Assembly: GCA_040753795.1 (NCBI GenBank)
Contig: JBFMDX010000012.1
Coordinates: 64,774 to 128,773, forward strand
Length of the DNA stretch: 64,000 nucleotides
Direction: 5' to 3'
From: Thermodesulfobacteriota bacterium
GTDB lineage: Bacteria > Desulfobacterota > Desulfobacteria > Desulfobacterales > Desulfosudaceae
Below the pieces are notes generated by a model. That model had not been told where the DNA came from. It saw only the letters and a list, made by a program, of their open reading frames with translations, and searched no databases. Below, piece after piece: positions 47,409 to 57,551 of this stretch (positions within the stretch are counted from its first letter, which is position 1; each line of letters begins with the position of its first letter). Position numbers and translations under genes: made by a program.

Positions 47409-47655
47409 GGATGCAACGACTAAGATTTTTGTTCAGCTAAGCCCTGAAACTAAAAATTTCCGGTCGAATTCAAGACGCGAATGATTTTCCCGGAGGAATA
47501 CCATGATTACGGTAGAAGTTCAATGCCGGAAATCACATTGACATGATCGTTAAACTATTATAAACAAAAGTTATAATAACAAACTATTACAATTAACGAA
47601 TCTATGGTTTTGCCTTAAAAGTTTTATCGATTCCCGGCCGTTAAGGAGTAACGAT
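47409..47655. promoter_or_regulatory. AT-rich divergent intergenic region with promoter-like elements
   Basis: This non-coding gap separates the cysteine-cluster gene (-) and the hybrid kinase (+). It holds a perfect TTGACA at 47538-47543 and a perfect TATAAT at 47572-47577. They are too far apart to work together; TATAAAT-like bases at 47559 give a 15-base spacing with the TTGACA. The kinase gene has a good Shine-Dalgarno AAGGAG at 47643-47648. Several A/T runs may be operator or architectural sites. Confidence 0.45.
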
Positions 47656-49950
47656 ATGTCTTCCCAGTCATCCTTCACGGAAAACGAGGCCCTGGTCCAG
47701 GCTCTATTCGAACAGAATGTTGTCGGAGTGGCTCAAAGCAAGATTGATACCTTTCGAGTCGTCCGGATCAACCAGCGTTTCTGCGATATCCTCGGCTATA
47801 CCCGGGAGGAGATGAAAGAGCTGGATTGGCGCACCTTCACCCACCCGGACGATCTTCCGAAGAACCTTGACCATCTGCGACAACTGCGGGAAGGAAGCAT
47901 CCGCGCCTTTACCATGGAGAAGCGTTATATCCGTAAAGACGGTTCACTGGCCTGGGTCAATCTGACCGTTCTGCCCATGTGGCAACCCGATGTCCCGCCT
48001 GATGATCAGCTTGTCCTGGTAGAAGATATCACTCGTCGGAAAACAGCGGAAGAGGCGCTGCGGGAAAGCGAGGCTCTGGTCCACTCCATCGGCAACCATC
48101 TGCCCAACGGCATGCTCTACCAGATTGTCCGAAGCAAAGACAGTCACCGGAATTTCACCTATGTGAGTGACGCGGTCTGGCGCTTTTATGGATGTTCGCC
48201 GGAAGAGGCCATGGCCGATGCCGGCAGAATTTACAGCCGTGTTCTTGAGGAGGATTTTCCCAGGGTACACGCCGAAGAGGAAACGGCGAATGCGGACTTT
48301 ATCCCATTTTCCACGGAATGCCGGATGAAAAATCCGGACGGAACCATCCGCTGGTCCTATTTTGCTTCCAGTCCTCGCCGGCTGGAAAACGGTGATACCT
48401 GCTGGGATGGCATAGAAATCGATATCACCGAACGTAAAAAAATGCAGGAAAATCTATTTAATGAACAGCTTCTTTCAGAGCACATGATCAACAGCCTGCC
48501 GGGTATTTTCTACCTTTTTGACGAAAACGGCCGATACCTGCGCTGGAACCGGAACCTGGAAATTGTTACCGGCAAATCCCCGGAAGAGATCGGACAGGCC
48601 TCCCCATTGGACTTTTTTGAAGGCACCGACAAAGATCTGGTCGCGGAACGGATAAAAGAAGTGTATGAAAAAGGGTCGTCTTCCGCGGAAGCCCATCTCG
48701 TCGTAAAAGACGGTAAACAGATTCCATACTTTTTCACCGGCCTGCGTATTCAGTTTGAAGGTAAGCATTATCTGATCGGCGTCGGTCTTGATATTTCCGA
48801 GCGAAAGGCAATGGAAGAGCAACTGCTCCAGGCCCGTAAGATGGAGGCCCTGGGGCGGCTGGCCGGGGGCGTAGCCCATGATTTCAACAATATGCTCCAG
48901 GCGATTCTCGGCTACGCCGAACTGGCCTTGGCCGTGTCCGATCCATCCGGTCGCATGCATGACAACCTTACCTTGATCAAAGAAACCGCCGAGCGATCGG
49001 CCGACCTGACCGGGCAGCTCCTGGCGTTCGCCCGCAGGCAGACCGCCAATCCGCGGGTGCTGGACCTCAACGAAGCCGTAACCGGTATACTGAATCTCCT
49101 CCGCCGTCTTATCGGCGAAAATATCGAACTGACCTGGAAGCCCGGAACTGACCTGTGGCCGGTCAAAATGGATACCGCCCAGATTGATCAGATCCTGACC
49201 AACCTGGCGGTCAACGCCCGGGACGCCATTTCCGGCCAGGGAAACCTGATCATTGAAACCGGCAATGTTTCGCTTGACGATCACTGCTGTCAGCGACATT
49301 CGGACTGGAAACCCGGTGAATATGTCCTCCTGGAGATGCGGGACAGCGGCTACGGTATGGACCAGGAAATACTGGAACACCTTTTCGAGCCTTTTTTTAC
49401 CACCAAGGAAATGGGCCGGGGAACGGGGCTTGGAATGGCCACGGTATACGGCATCATCAAACAGAACCAGGGCCTGATCGATGTGGACAGCCGGCCGGGC
49501 CAGGGGACCGTCGTCCGCGTTTATCTTCCCCGATCAAATGAAACCCTGACAAAAGACCAGACCGTCATAGAAACGCCGACCCGGAGTTCAGGAACCATCC
49601 TGCTGGTCGAAGACAATGAAACGGTTCTGGCTTTTACCGAAACGGTCCTGAAAATGCACGGATACACGGTGCTGGCGGCAAGGTCACCCGGCGAGGCGCT
49701 GGAAACGGCCCTGTCATATCAGGAGCCGGTGCACCTGCTGATTACCGACGTCGTCATGCCCGAAATGAACGGCCGGGCTCTGGCGGACCGGATCACGCCT
49801 CTCCGGCCGGGGATTAAAACCCTGTTCATGTCCGGCTACACCGCCGACATCATTTCCCGCCACGGCGTCCTGGATCCGGGACTCCACTTTCTCCAGAAGC
49901 CTTTTTCCGTTTCTGTCCTGACCAACAAGGTTAAGGAAATCCTGGGTTAA
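47656..49950 (+). CDS. Hybrid sensor histidine kinase with three PAS domains and a receiver domain
   Basis: A 764-aa soluble signal-transduction protein without membrane spans. Three PAS/PAC modules come first (about 10-130, 145-260 and 270-390; PAC ends such as EDITRRKTAEEALRESE, GIEIDITERKKMQE and GVGLDISERKAMEEQ). The HisKA region has the phospho-acceptor H408 in GGVAHDFNNMLQAILGYAEL, followed by the ATP-binding domain (NLAVNARDAI, GYGMDQEILEHLFEPFFTTK, GTGLGMATVYGI). A C-terminal receiver has D698 in LITDVVMPEMNGRAL and the conserved Lys in FLQKPFSV. No response-regulator gene is nearby, so the partner is encoded elsewhere. Confidence 0.93.
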   Translation: MSSQSSFTENEALVQALFEQNVVGVAQSKIDTFRVVRINQRFCDILGYTREEMKELDWRTFTHPDDLPKNLDHLRQLREGSIRAFTMEKRYIRKDGSLAWVNLTVLPMWQPDVPPDDQLVLVEDITRRKTAEEALRESEALVHSIGNHLPNGMLYQIVRSKDSHRNFTYVSDAVWRFYGCSPEEAMADAGRIYSRVLEEDFPRVHAEEETANADFIPFSTECRMKNPDGTIRWSYFASSPRRLENGDTCWDGIEIDITERKKMQENLFNEQLLSEHMINSLPGIFYLFDENGRYLRWNRNLEIVTGKSPEEIGQASPLDFFEGTDKDLVAERIKEVYEKGSSSAEAHLVVKDGKQIPYFFTGLRIQFEGKHYLIGVGLDISERKAMEEQLLQARKMEALGRLAGGVAHDFNNMLQAILGYAELALAVSDPSGRMHDNLTLIKETAERSADLTGQLLAFARRQTANPRVLDLNEAVTGILNLLRRLIGENIELTWKPGTDLWPVKMDTAQIDQILTNLAVNARDAISGQGNLIIETGNVSLDDHCCQRHSDWKPGEYVLLEMRDSGYGMDQEILEHLFEPFFTTKEMGRGTGLGMATVYGIIKQNQGLIDVDSRPGQGTVVRVYLPRSNETLTKDQTVIETPTRSSGTILLVEDNETVLAFTETVLKMHGYTVLAARSPGEALETALSYQEPVHLLITDVVMPEMNGRALADRITPLRPGIKTLFMSGYTADIISRHGVLDPGLHFLQKPFSVSVLTNKVKEILG

Positions 49951-51578
49951 TAGCCATCCTCACGGAAGTTGCAGGCATCTGTTTCCCGGTTGCAGGAGGG
50001 AATCTCCGTTTTCCGCTCGATCTGGGCGAAAGGATCGCCGCTGCCGTCCGGGTTATGGTACTTGGCCGGATAGGCATCGCCGGAGGGAAGATTGGTGGCG
50101 GCGGGGTTGCAGAAGTCGGAAACATTCGCCTTCTGTTCGATGATCGCGTCCCTTGACACGGTGATGACCATGCGGTCAAAGGACCAGGTCATGCGCACGT
50201 CTCCGTTGCCGGGGTTGTTGCCCTGATAAACGACCTCATTGGGAAAGTGTTCCTGGACGCTTTTCTTGGCGCAGGCCACCGTGGCGTCGGACACCGGCAT
50301 GTGGGTGGCCACGGTCAGGCGCGGACGGGGCGTGATCTGGCTGAGAACATATCCGAAGGCGCCCTGGGGCGAATGGGAGCTGTTCTGAACCATTTTTATT
50401 TCATTGACGGCGGCATCCCACCCCGGGGTACCGTCCGGCGGAGGCGCGTCAAGGCCGAGATTCATAAAAGCCCAGACTTCCGCGGGCAAGCCCATTTCAT
50501 GGATAAAAACATCCACTCCCTTGCCCCCGTTCCTGGCCTGCTCGATGCTGTGGTATTCGGGTTTGGTGTCACCGGTGAAAATCATGGACAGGATATCACC
50601 GTCCGGGGTCAGCCATTCGAGCTTGTAGCCGATGGAGCCCTGGCGGGCATGGATCACGGGGAAATGGGTGATTTTAACGCCGGTATCCCGGTTGTGATAG
50701 GCGATATTATCACCGGCTTTTTTTCCGTACTTGGTCCAGTCCAGCTCAATGGGGATCATGGCATAGGCATCATCGTAACGGTCATCGGACACCGGCTGGG
50801 GATCGCAAGGCAGTCCCCATTTCTTTTTAACTTCACCGGGCTTGGGATATCCGTAATACCGGGTGGTTTGAAAACTGAAGCTCTCCGAATGCCAGCGGCA
50901 GGCTTTCCGCAAGTGACTGCAGAAGGACTTGACGCCGTCATCATAGCGCTTGCCGCCGGGAGCAGTCACGCCTGAATTTCCGTGGCTCCACACATAAAGG
51001 GGACTCTTGCGGTCCGACGAAGGGCCGAAACAGTAAATGTGGACCAGATCGCTCATGTGATCGCCATGCAGGTGGGTCAGAAAGATCTTGTCCATCCGGC
51101 CGTAGTTGACATTCATGGCGGTATAATTGGTGCACACCCCGGAACCGCAGTCGAAGACAAACTGGTCGGCGGGCATCTGTTTGTCGTCGTCCCAGCCGAC
51201 CTCGACAAAGATGCTCATCATCTGCTGGACCCGGCGCAGGTTCAGCGGAATGCATGAACCCATGAAAGTGATCCGCATTTCGTTTCTGCCCAGACGCGGG
51301 ATGGTCGTCGAGGTGGACTGATCGATGGGGTAGAACTCGTCCAGACCGTCAAAGTAACTGTACTGCTGGGCCTGGACCGCGTCTCCCCAGGTACAGGCGG
51401 GAGCCGGCGGGCATTGCTCCTGACAATTGCTGTCGGCCGCCAGCGCTTTGACCGTTGTCTGACCGATCATGCCGCTGCCGAGGACGACCCCGCCCAGGGC
51501 CATGCCCGAGAGTTTCAATGCTTCTCTTCTGGTCACCCCCTGGGGAGTCGGATTTTCGTTTACCTGATCCTTTTCCAT
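49947..51578 (-). CDS. Tat-exported metallo-beta-lactamase-fold hydrolase
   Basis: A 543-aa exported enzyme. A twin-arginine signal TRREALKLSGMALGGVVLGSGM lies near residue 20-45. The MBL metal motif is HLHGDH at about residue 168, followed by the later metal ligands in FTGDTKPE and HMP. A long insertion surrounds the active site and the C-terminus is Asp/Asn-rich with two extra Cys. Sequence features recall a family annotated as MBL-fold proteins near guanitoxin-like genes, but I cannot confirm that by eye. The in-frame ATG at 51614 adds 12 residues; ATG 51578 has an AGGAGA Shine-Dalgarno. The final 4 bases overlap the hybrid kinase stop, tail to tail. Confidence 0.75.
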   Translation of the reverse strand: MEKDQVNENPTPQGVTRREALKLSGMALGGVVLGSGMIGQTTVKALAADSNCQEQCPPAPACTWGDAVQAQQYSYFDGLDEFYPIDQSTSTTIPRLGRNEMRITFMGSCIPLNLRRVQQMMSIFVEVGWDDDKQMPADQFVFDCGSGVCTNYTAMNVNYGRMDKIFLTHLHGDHMSDLVHIYCFGPSSDRKSPLYVWSHGNSGVTAPGGKRYDDGVKSFCSHLRKACRWHSESFSFQTTRYYGYPKPGEVKKKWGLPCDPQPVSDDRYDDAYAMIPIELDWTKYGKKAGDNIAYHNRDTGVKITHFPVIHARQGSIGYKLEWLTPDGDILSMIFTGDTKPEYHSIEQARNGGKGVDVFIHEMGLPAEVWAFMNLGLDAPPPDGTPGWDAAVNEIKMVQNSSHSPQGAFGYVLSQITPRPRLTVATHMPVSDATVACAKKSVQEHFPNEVVYQGNNPGNGDVRMTWSFDRMVITVSRDAIIEQKANVSDFCNPAATNLPSGDAYPAKYHNPDGSGDPFAQIERKTEIPSCNRETDACNFREDGY

Positions 51579-51843
51579 CGTCTTCTCCTTATCGTTAGTC
51601 CGGTTTGATATCATGCTTTTGGAAAGGACATTCTGTATCCGTTTGGGCCGGAAAACAAGAATATTCTGCTGAAAGGCGTTTAGGAGTGGGCCGATGAAAA
51701 AGCATGGTCTTTGTCATACCCGCCTGCCCGGGGAACAGGATTGGAAGGGTCGAGGATTCAAGGGGCCCAGGGATTGTGGTTGAATTATCCGGAAAAAAGG
51801 GATAGGGTTCCCGACGGTTATCGGGGTGAATTAAGGATAGTTG
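51579..51843. other. Divergent intergenic region, degenerate repeat-like sequence
   Basis: A 265-base gap between the MBL gene (-) and the TauE gene (+). It contains purine-rich stretches such as GGTCGAGGATTCAAGGGGCCCAGGG-like sequence around 51748-51776, of the same general type as the tracts around the NUDIX gene. I find no reading frame, strong promoter or terminator here. Confidence 0.4.
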
Positions 51844-52644
51844 ATGCTCATGATATGGATCATCTCATACATCGTTCTGGGCGCGGCCGTGGGCGTGCTG
51901 GCCGGTCTTCTGGGCGTCGGCGGCGGACTGATCATCGTGCCGATGCTGTCCTTTTTGTTCACGGCCCAGGGCTTTGCCCCCGCGCACATCCTTCACATGG
52001 CCCTGGGCACATCCCTGGCCAGCATCATGTTCACCTCGGTATCCAGTTTCCGGTCTCATCACAAACACGGGGCCGTGGTCTGGCCGGCGGTAATCGCTAT
52101 CGCCCCGGGCATCCTGCTGGGCACTTTCGGCGGGTCGTATATCGCCGCCCTGCTGTCCACCCGCTTCCTAAAGGGGTTTTTCGGTTTCTTCCTTTACTAC
52201 GTGGCCACGCAGATGGTTCTGGGCTTCAAGCCCAAACCCGGCCGGTCCCTGCCCCGGGCGCCGGGCATGATTGCCGCCGGCGGTGTCATCGGCGCTTTTT
52301 CCAGCCTGGTGGGCATCGGCGGCGGCTCCCTGTCCGTGCCGTTTCTGGCCTGGTGTAACATTCCCGTGCATCACGCCATCGGAACTTCCGCCGCCATCGG
52401 CTTTCCCATCGCCGTGGCCGGGGGAATCGGTTATGTCGTCAACGGCCTGAAAGCCGCGGGGCTGCCGTCCCATACCCTGGGCTTTGTCCACGTGGAAGCG
52501 CTCCTGGGCATTGCCGCCGCCAGCATCCTGACCGCTCCCCTTGGCGCGAAACTGGCCCACAGCCTGCCGGTGGACCGGCTAAAAAAAATATTCGCGGTTT
52601 TCCTGTACGTTATCGGGACGAAAATGCTCTGGTCCCTGATCTGA
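51844..52644 (+). CDS. TauE/SafE-family anion permease
   Basis: A 266-aa membrane protein with eight predicted spans in two homologous halves, each beginning with a glycine-rich signature (LGVGGGLIIVPMLSFLF and LVGIGGGSLSVPFLAW). Family members export or import sulfite, sulfoacetate or related organosulfonates. The frame also opens with TTG at 51841; ATG 51844 has AAGGA upstream. A second TauE-type gene lies at 59847-60620. No sulfonate-degradation gene is adjacent, so the cargo is unknown. Confidence 0.88.
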   Translation: MLMIWIISYIVLGAAVGVLAGLLGVGGGLIIVPMLSFLFTAQGFAPAHILHMALGTSLASIMFTSVSSFRSHHKHGAVVWPAVIAIAPGILLGTFGGSYIAALLSTRFLKGFFGFFLYYVATQMVLGFKPKPGRSLPRAPGMIAAGGVIGAFSSLVGIGGGSLSVPFLAWCNIPVHHAIGTSAAIGFPIAVAGGIGYVVNGLKAAGLPSHTLGFVHVEALLGIAAASILTAPLGAKLAHSLPVDRLKKIFAVFLYVIGTKMLWSLI

Positions 52645-52669
52645 AAACCATAAAATCGCTGGAATAAGA

Positions 52670-52697
52670 TTGACACCCGCCCCGGGCCTGTTATAGA
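52670..52697 (+). promoter_or_regulatory. Predicted promoter of the CBS-domain gene
   Basis: Perfect TTGACA at 52670-52675 and TATAGA at 52692-52697 (4 of 6) are separated by 16 bases, 71 bases before the ATG. The TTGACA/TATAGA combination also precedes the CoADR gene. Confidence 0.55.
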
Positions 52698-52767
52698 TAT
52701 CGGCTTTAACTTTGGTATGTTGTCTCTGCCCTTATACTTACAAAACTTTTTGAACGGGAAAACGGCC

Positions 52768-53235
52768 ATGACACTCTGCGCGAAAGACATTATGGTGACG
52801 GATTTTGACAAAATCCATGTGAACGCCCCCATGGAGGATGCCATCAACATGATTCTGAACGGAAAAATCAGAAAATCAGGACATAAGACCATCAGTCTCA
52901 TGGTTCATGACGATTTTCTGCGGCTGGCCGGCGTCATTACCATGTTTGATATCCTCTACCATCTCCGGCCGACGTATCTGAATTACGGCATCAACGGCGA
53001 CGAGGTTTCCTGGGAAGGTCAGACCGAAAAACTTATCCATGATTTGAAAAACAAAAAAGTGCATCAGATCATGAGCCATAATATTGTCAGCACCTCTCCC
53101 GACGAGCACCTGATGGCCGTGCTCGACCGCATGGTAAAAAACCGTTACCGCCGGCTTCCGGTTCTGGTTAACGACCGGCCCATCGGAGTCGTTTATATCT
53201 CGGATATCTATTACCGGATGTTTGCCCAGGGATAA
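52768..53235 (+). CDS. CBS-domain pair protein
   Basis: A 155-aa soluble protein consisting of one CBS pair: MVTDFDKIHVNAPMEDAINMILNGKIRKSG and MSHNIVSTSPDEHLMAVLDRMVKNRYRRLPVLVNDRPIGVVYISDI. A ~45-residue insertion (MFDILYHLRPTYLNYGINGDEVSWEGQTEKL) separates the two. CBS pairs bind AMP, ATP or SAM and regulate partner proteins. The longer frame from 52717 begins in a segment that overlaps the promoter, so ATG 52768 is preferred. The CDF transporter gene follows immediately. Confidence 0.85.
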   Translation: MTLCAKDIMVTDFDKIHVNAPMEDAINMILNGKIRKSGHKTISLMVHDDFLRLAGVITMFDILYHLRPTYLNYGINGDEVSWEGQTEKLIHDLKNKKVHQIMSHNIVSTSPDEHLMAVLDRMVKNRYRRLPVLVNDRPIGVVYISDIYYRMFAQG

Positions 53236-53241
53236 ATAGTG

Positions 53242-54222
53242 ATGAAGGCGTTCCGGACCCGCCTCCTGTCGATCGCATTGTCTCTGATGGTCAGCGTTAT
53301 ACTGCTGGCGGTGAAATTCTACACCTACCATATCACCCATTCTTCAGCCGTTCTGTCCGATGCCCTGGAATCCATCATCAATGTGGTTGCCGCCGGATTT
53401 GCCCTGGTCAGTATTATCCTTGCGGCGGCCCCGCCGGACAAAAGCCATCCCTACGGCCACGGTAAAATCGAATTTTTTTCCGCCGGCTTCGAAGGCCTGC
53501 TGATCGCCCTGGCCGCCATCGGCATCTTCTGGACCGGCATCCCGCGCATCTTCAATCCCCTGCCCTTACCCCGCCTGGAGTCCGGTCTTCTCTTAATGGC
53601 CGCCACCAGCGGCGTCAATCTCCTTCTGGGTCTTTTTCTGATCCGCATGGGCAAAAAAACCGATTCCCTGACCCTGATGGCCGATGGCCGGCATGTACTG
53701 ACCGATGTGTATACCACCGTCGGCGTCATTCTCGGCCTGGTCCTGGTTTACTTCACCGGCTGGTATCGGCTGGACGGAATTGTAGCCTGCGCCGTGGGCG
53801 TCAATATTCTGTTTACCGGAATGATGCTGGTGAGAAAGTCCTTCGGCGGATTGATGGATGAGTCTGATCCGGAACTGCTGCAAATCGTTTCGGAAACCAT
53901 CTGCCGGCATCGCCGGGAAAACTGGATCGACATCCACCAGTTGCGGGCTTTCCGTTCCGGCGCCCTGATCAACATCGACCTGCATCTGATCCTGCCCGCC
54001 GATTTAACTCTGGAAACAGCTCATCAGGAAGCCGACGAGATGGAGCAGTTGATCATCCGGCGTTTTGACGGCAGAGCCGTAGTCATTATTCATATGGATC
54101 CATGCACGGACGACGATTGCCCGGTCTGCGGGAAATTTCTTTGCGAACATCGGGCACGTTCACAGGAAAAAAGCCCGACCTGGCCATGGCAGGCTCTGGT
54201 CCGGCAGGAGACGGAAAAATAA
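53242..54222 (+). CDS. Cation diffusion facilitator (CDF) metal efflux protein
   Basis: A 326-aa transporter with six spans. The family features are visible: SDALESIINVVAAGFALVSI in span II with the metal-binding Asp/His region, HPYGHGKIEFFSAGFEGLLI, and MADGRHVLTDVYTTVGVILGL (span V Asp and His). The C-terminal cytoplasmic domain ends with a His/Cys/Asp-rich stretch (HMDPCTDDDCPVCGKFLC). Such carriers export Zn, Fe, Mn or Co with proton exchange; the metal cannot be deduced. ATG 53242 follows a GTG at 53239. It is likely an operon partner of the CBS gene. Confidence 0.92.
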   Translation: MKAFRTRLLSIALSLMVSVILLAVKFYTYHITHSSAVLSDALESIINVVAAGFALVSIILAAAPPDKSHPYGHGKIEFFSAGFEGLLIALAAIGIFWTGIPRIFNPLPLPRLESGLLLMAATSGVNLLLGLFLIRMGKKTDSLTLMADGRHVLTDVYTTVGVILGLVLVYFTGWYRLDGIVACAVGVNILFTGMMLVRKSFGGLMDESDPELLQIVSETICRHRRENWIDIHQLRAFRSGALINIDLHLILPADLTLETAHQEADEMEQLIIRRFDGRAVVIIHMDPCTDDDCPVCGKFLCEHRARSQEKSPTWPWQALVRQETEK

Positions 54223-54239
54223 TCTTTCCCCATGCTTTC

Positions 54240-55165
54240 TCAGGCAGGATCTGAAAAAAGCTCTGTACTGAGGTAACGCTCGCCGGTGCTGGGAAGAATG
54301 ACGACGATGGTTTTTCCGGCCGATTCGGGGCGGGCGGCGATGGTCAAGGCGGCGGTCGCGGCCGCGCCGGATGATATCCCGCAAAGCAGACCTTCTACCC
54401 TGGCCAGACGCCGGGCGGTATCGAACGCTTCCTCATTGGTCACCGCAACGACTTCGTCGATCACCGACCGGTCCAGCACGCCGGGAATAAAACCGGCGCC
54501 GATTCCCTGGATCTTGTGCGGCCCGGGCTCCCCCCCGGAAAGTACCGGTGACGCGGCGGGTTCGACGGCGACGGCTTTAAAAGACGGCTTCCGCGCCTTG
54601 ATGGCCTGACCAACGCCGGTGATGGTGCCGCCGGTGCCCACGCCTGAAACGAAGATGTCCACCTGGCCGCCGGTGTCCCGCCAGATCTCCTCGGCGGTGG
54701 CGGCCCGGTGGGCCGCCGGGTTGGCGGGATTGCTGAACTGATCGGGCATGAAGGCGCCGGGAGTAGCGGCCGCCAGTTCCACGGCTTTGGCGATGGCGCC
54801 TTTCATGCCCAGCTTCCCGTCGGTCAGCACCAGTTCCGCGCCCAGGTGCCGAAGCAGTTTTCTCCGTTCCAGACTCATGGTTTCCGGCATGGTCAGACAT
54901 AGCCGGTATCCCTTGACGGCGCAGACAAAGGCCAGACCGATGCCGGTGTTGCCGCTGGTCGGCTCGATGATGAGCGTTCCCGTCCCGATCTTTCCTTCTC
55001 TTTCCGCGGCTTCGATCATGGCCGCGGCGATCCGGTCCTTGACGCTGCCAAGGGGATTGAAGTATTCCAGCTTGGCCAGGATCGTCGCCCGTCCGCCCTG
55101 GTTGATCCGGTTCAGCCGGACCAGGGGCGTATTTCCGATGGTGTGCCGGATGCCGGGGAAAATGT

Positions 55166-55169
<4 letters not shown>
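54240..55169 (-). CDS. cysK: Cysteine synthase A (O-acetylserine sulfhydrylase)
   Basis: A 309-aa PLP enzyme making cysteine from O-acetylserine and sulfide. PLP-binding Lys44 is in [13 protein letters not shown], and the PLP phosphate loop ([14 protein letters not shown]) and [17 protein letters not shown] are all intact. Its start overlaps the serine acetyltransferase stop by 4 bases, so the two enzymes of cysteine synthesis are translationally coupled. Length is typical. Confidence 0.96.
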
Positions 55170-56137
<968 letters not shown>

Positions 56138-56189
56138 GTTCAGTCTACCTCGATAAGATCCTTGCGCTCTTTTCCAACTGACAAAAAGC

Positions 56190-56355
56190 ATTAATTATTA
56201 ACTGTTAACAATTGATTATTATTTATTATTTCTGATAATCTTTACCGCAAAATCAATAAGCCGTTCCTGGATATCGTCGCCTTTGGCCATATCAAATGAG
56301 CACTAATAGATTGTTTTAATAATCAATAATCAATTGCTAATTGATAATAATTAAT
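56190..56355. repeat. 31-base inverted-repeat pair enclosing a truncated reading frame
   Basis: The AT-rich arms 56190-56220 and 56325-56355 match each other in reverse complement at 27 of 31 bases, with 104 bases between. The arms consist of TAAT/CAATTG-rich sequence. The enclosed sequence contains the beginning of a four-helix-bundle-type reading frame (56219-56290, minus). The structure resembles a small non-autonomous mobile element or the remains of one. No target-site duplication is obvious to me. Confidence 0.65.
56219..56290 (-). pseudogene. Truncated four-helix-bundle (S23/TIGR02436-type) reading frame
   Basis: ATG at 56290 begins a 23-codon reading frame ending in TAA at 56219: MAKGDDIQERLIDFAVKIIR then N-N-K. 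From memory this N-terminus strongly resembles four-helix-bundle proteins encoded in rRNA intervening sequences and elsewhere, which are normally ~110-130 aa. Here the frame is cut after 20 conserved residues at the edge of the left inverted-repeat arm. It is almost surely non-functional. Confidence 0.7.
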
Positions 56356-56375
56356 TTGTAAGAGTCGATGGTTTT

Positions 56376-57551
56376 CTATTGTACTTTGCACGCCTTATCC
56401 CTCCCGAACGGCGACAATTCCCGGAGTCGCTGGATAATGGGCGGCAGCTTTTCGATGACCACATCAATCTCAGCCTCGGTGTTATAGGTGCTCAAACTGA
56501 ACCGGATGGAGCCGTGGGCCGCCGTGAAGGGCACGCCCATGGCCCGGAGCACGTGGGAGGGTTCCAGCGATCCGGAAGTGCAGGCCGAACCCGAGGAGGC
56601 GCAAATGCCGAACTGGTCCATCATCAGCAGGATGGATTCGCCTTCCACGAACTCAAAACTGATGCTCAACGTGTTAGGCAGCCGCTCCTCCTTGTGGCCG
56701 TTGATCATGGCATGGGGAATGACCTGCAGCAGTCTCTGCTCCAGCCGGTCCCGCATGGCCCGGACGCGGGTGTCGATTTCGTTCAGGTGGGCGCCGGCCA
56801 GTTCGGCGGCCCGGCCCAGGCCGACGATGGCGGCCACGTTCTCTGTGCCCCCCCGCCGTCCACGTTCCTGGTGTCCGCCGATTAGGAAGGGTGAAAATTT
56901 CGTGCCTTTGCGGACATAAAGGGCGGCGATCCCCTTGGGCGCGTGAATCTTGTGGCCGGACAGAGAAAGCATGTCCACCCCGGCCTTCTGCACGTCCACC
57001 GGGACCTTGCCCGCGGCCTGGACAGCGTCGGTGTGAAAAACGATGCCCCGCTCCCGGAGCTTGCCGGCAATCCGCTCAATAGGAAAAAGCACGCCGGTTT
57101 CATTATTGGCCCACATGAGGCTGACAACGGCCGTGTCATCGGTCAGATGGTTGTAGAGATATCCTTCATCCAGATGGCCCTCCCGGTCAACGGGCACCCA
57201 GGTCACGCGATACCCGTTTCCGGCCAGGTGCTCGCATAAATTTTTTATGGCCGGATGCTCCACCCGGCTGGTGATGATGTGTTTCTTCTGGGGACTGGAG
57301 GCGATGGCCGCCCGGATGGCGGTGTTGTCGCTTTCCGTGCCGCAGGAGGTGAAAATGATCTCTTCGGGCGAGGCGTTGATCAGGGCCGCCACTTTCTCCC
57401 TCGCTTCGGCAATGTGCCGGCCGACCTGGCCGCCAAAGGAATGCATGCTGGAAGGATTGCCGTAATGATCCCTGAGAAAGGGCAGCATGACTTCCAGAAC
57501 CTCCGGTGCCACGGCCGTGGTGGCGTTGTTGTCCATGTAGATTACCGTCAT
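56376..57551 (-). CDS. nifS: Cysteine desulfurase NifS
   Basis: A 391-aa PLP enzyme that releases sulfur from cysteine for Fe-S cluster assembly. It starts YMDNNATTAVAPEVLEVM, the PLP Lys is in LSLSGHKIHAPKG, and the catalytic Cys is in CASSGSACTSGSLEPSHVL. A longer reading frame from 57653 is inconsistent with the family start; ATG 57551 overlaps the nifU stop by 4 bases. The pairing with a NifU scaffold indicates the NIF-type assembly machine. Confidence 0.95.
   Translation of the reverse strand: MTVIYMDNNATTAVAPEVLEVMLPFLRDHYGNPSSMHSFGGQVGRHIAEAREKVAALINASPEEIIFTSCGTESDNTAIRAAIASSPQKKHIITSRVEHPAIKNLCEHLAGNGYRVTWVPVDREGHLDEGYLYNHLTDDTAVVSLMWANNETGVLFPIERIAGKLRERGIVFHTDAVQAAGKVPVDVQKAGVDMLSLSGHKIHAPKGIAALYVRKGTKFSPFLIGGHQERGRRGGTENVAAIVGLGRAAELAGAHLNEIDTRVRAMRDRLEQRLLQVIPHAMINGHKEERLPNTLSISFEFVEGESILLMMDQFGICASSGSACTSGSLEPSHVLRAMGVPFTAAHGSIRFSLSTYNTEAEIDVVIEKLPPIIQRLRELSPFGRDKACKVQ

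Noticed and set aside
51711-52358. A 215-codon frame ahead of and overlapping the TauE gene
   Set aside because: It is a different frame of the clear eight-span permease and rich in Arg/Gly/His like other shadows.
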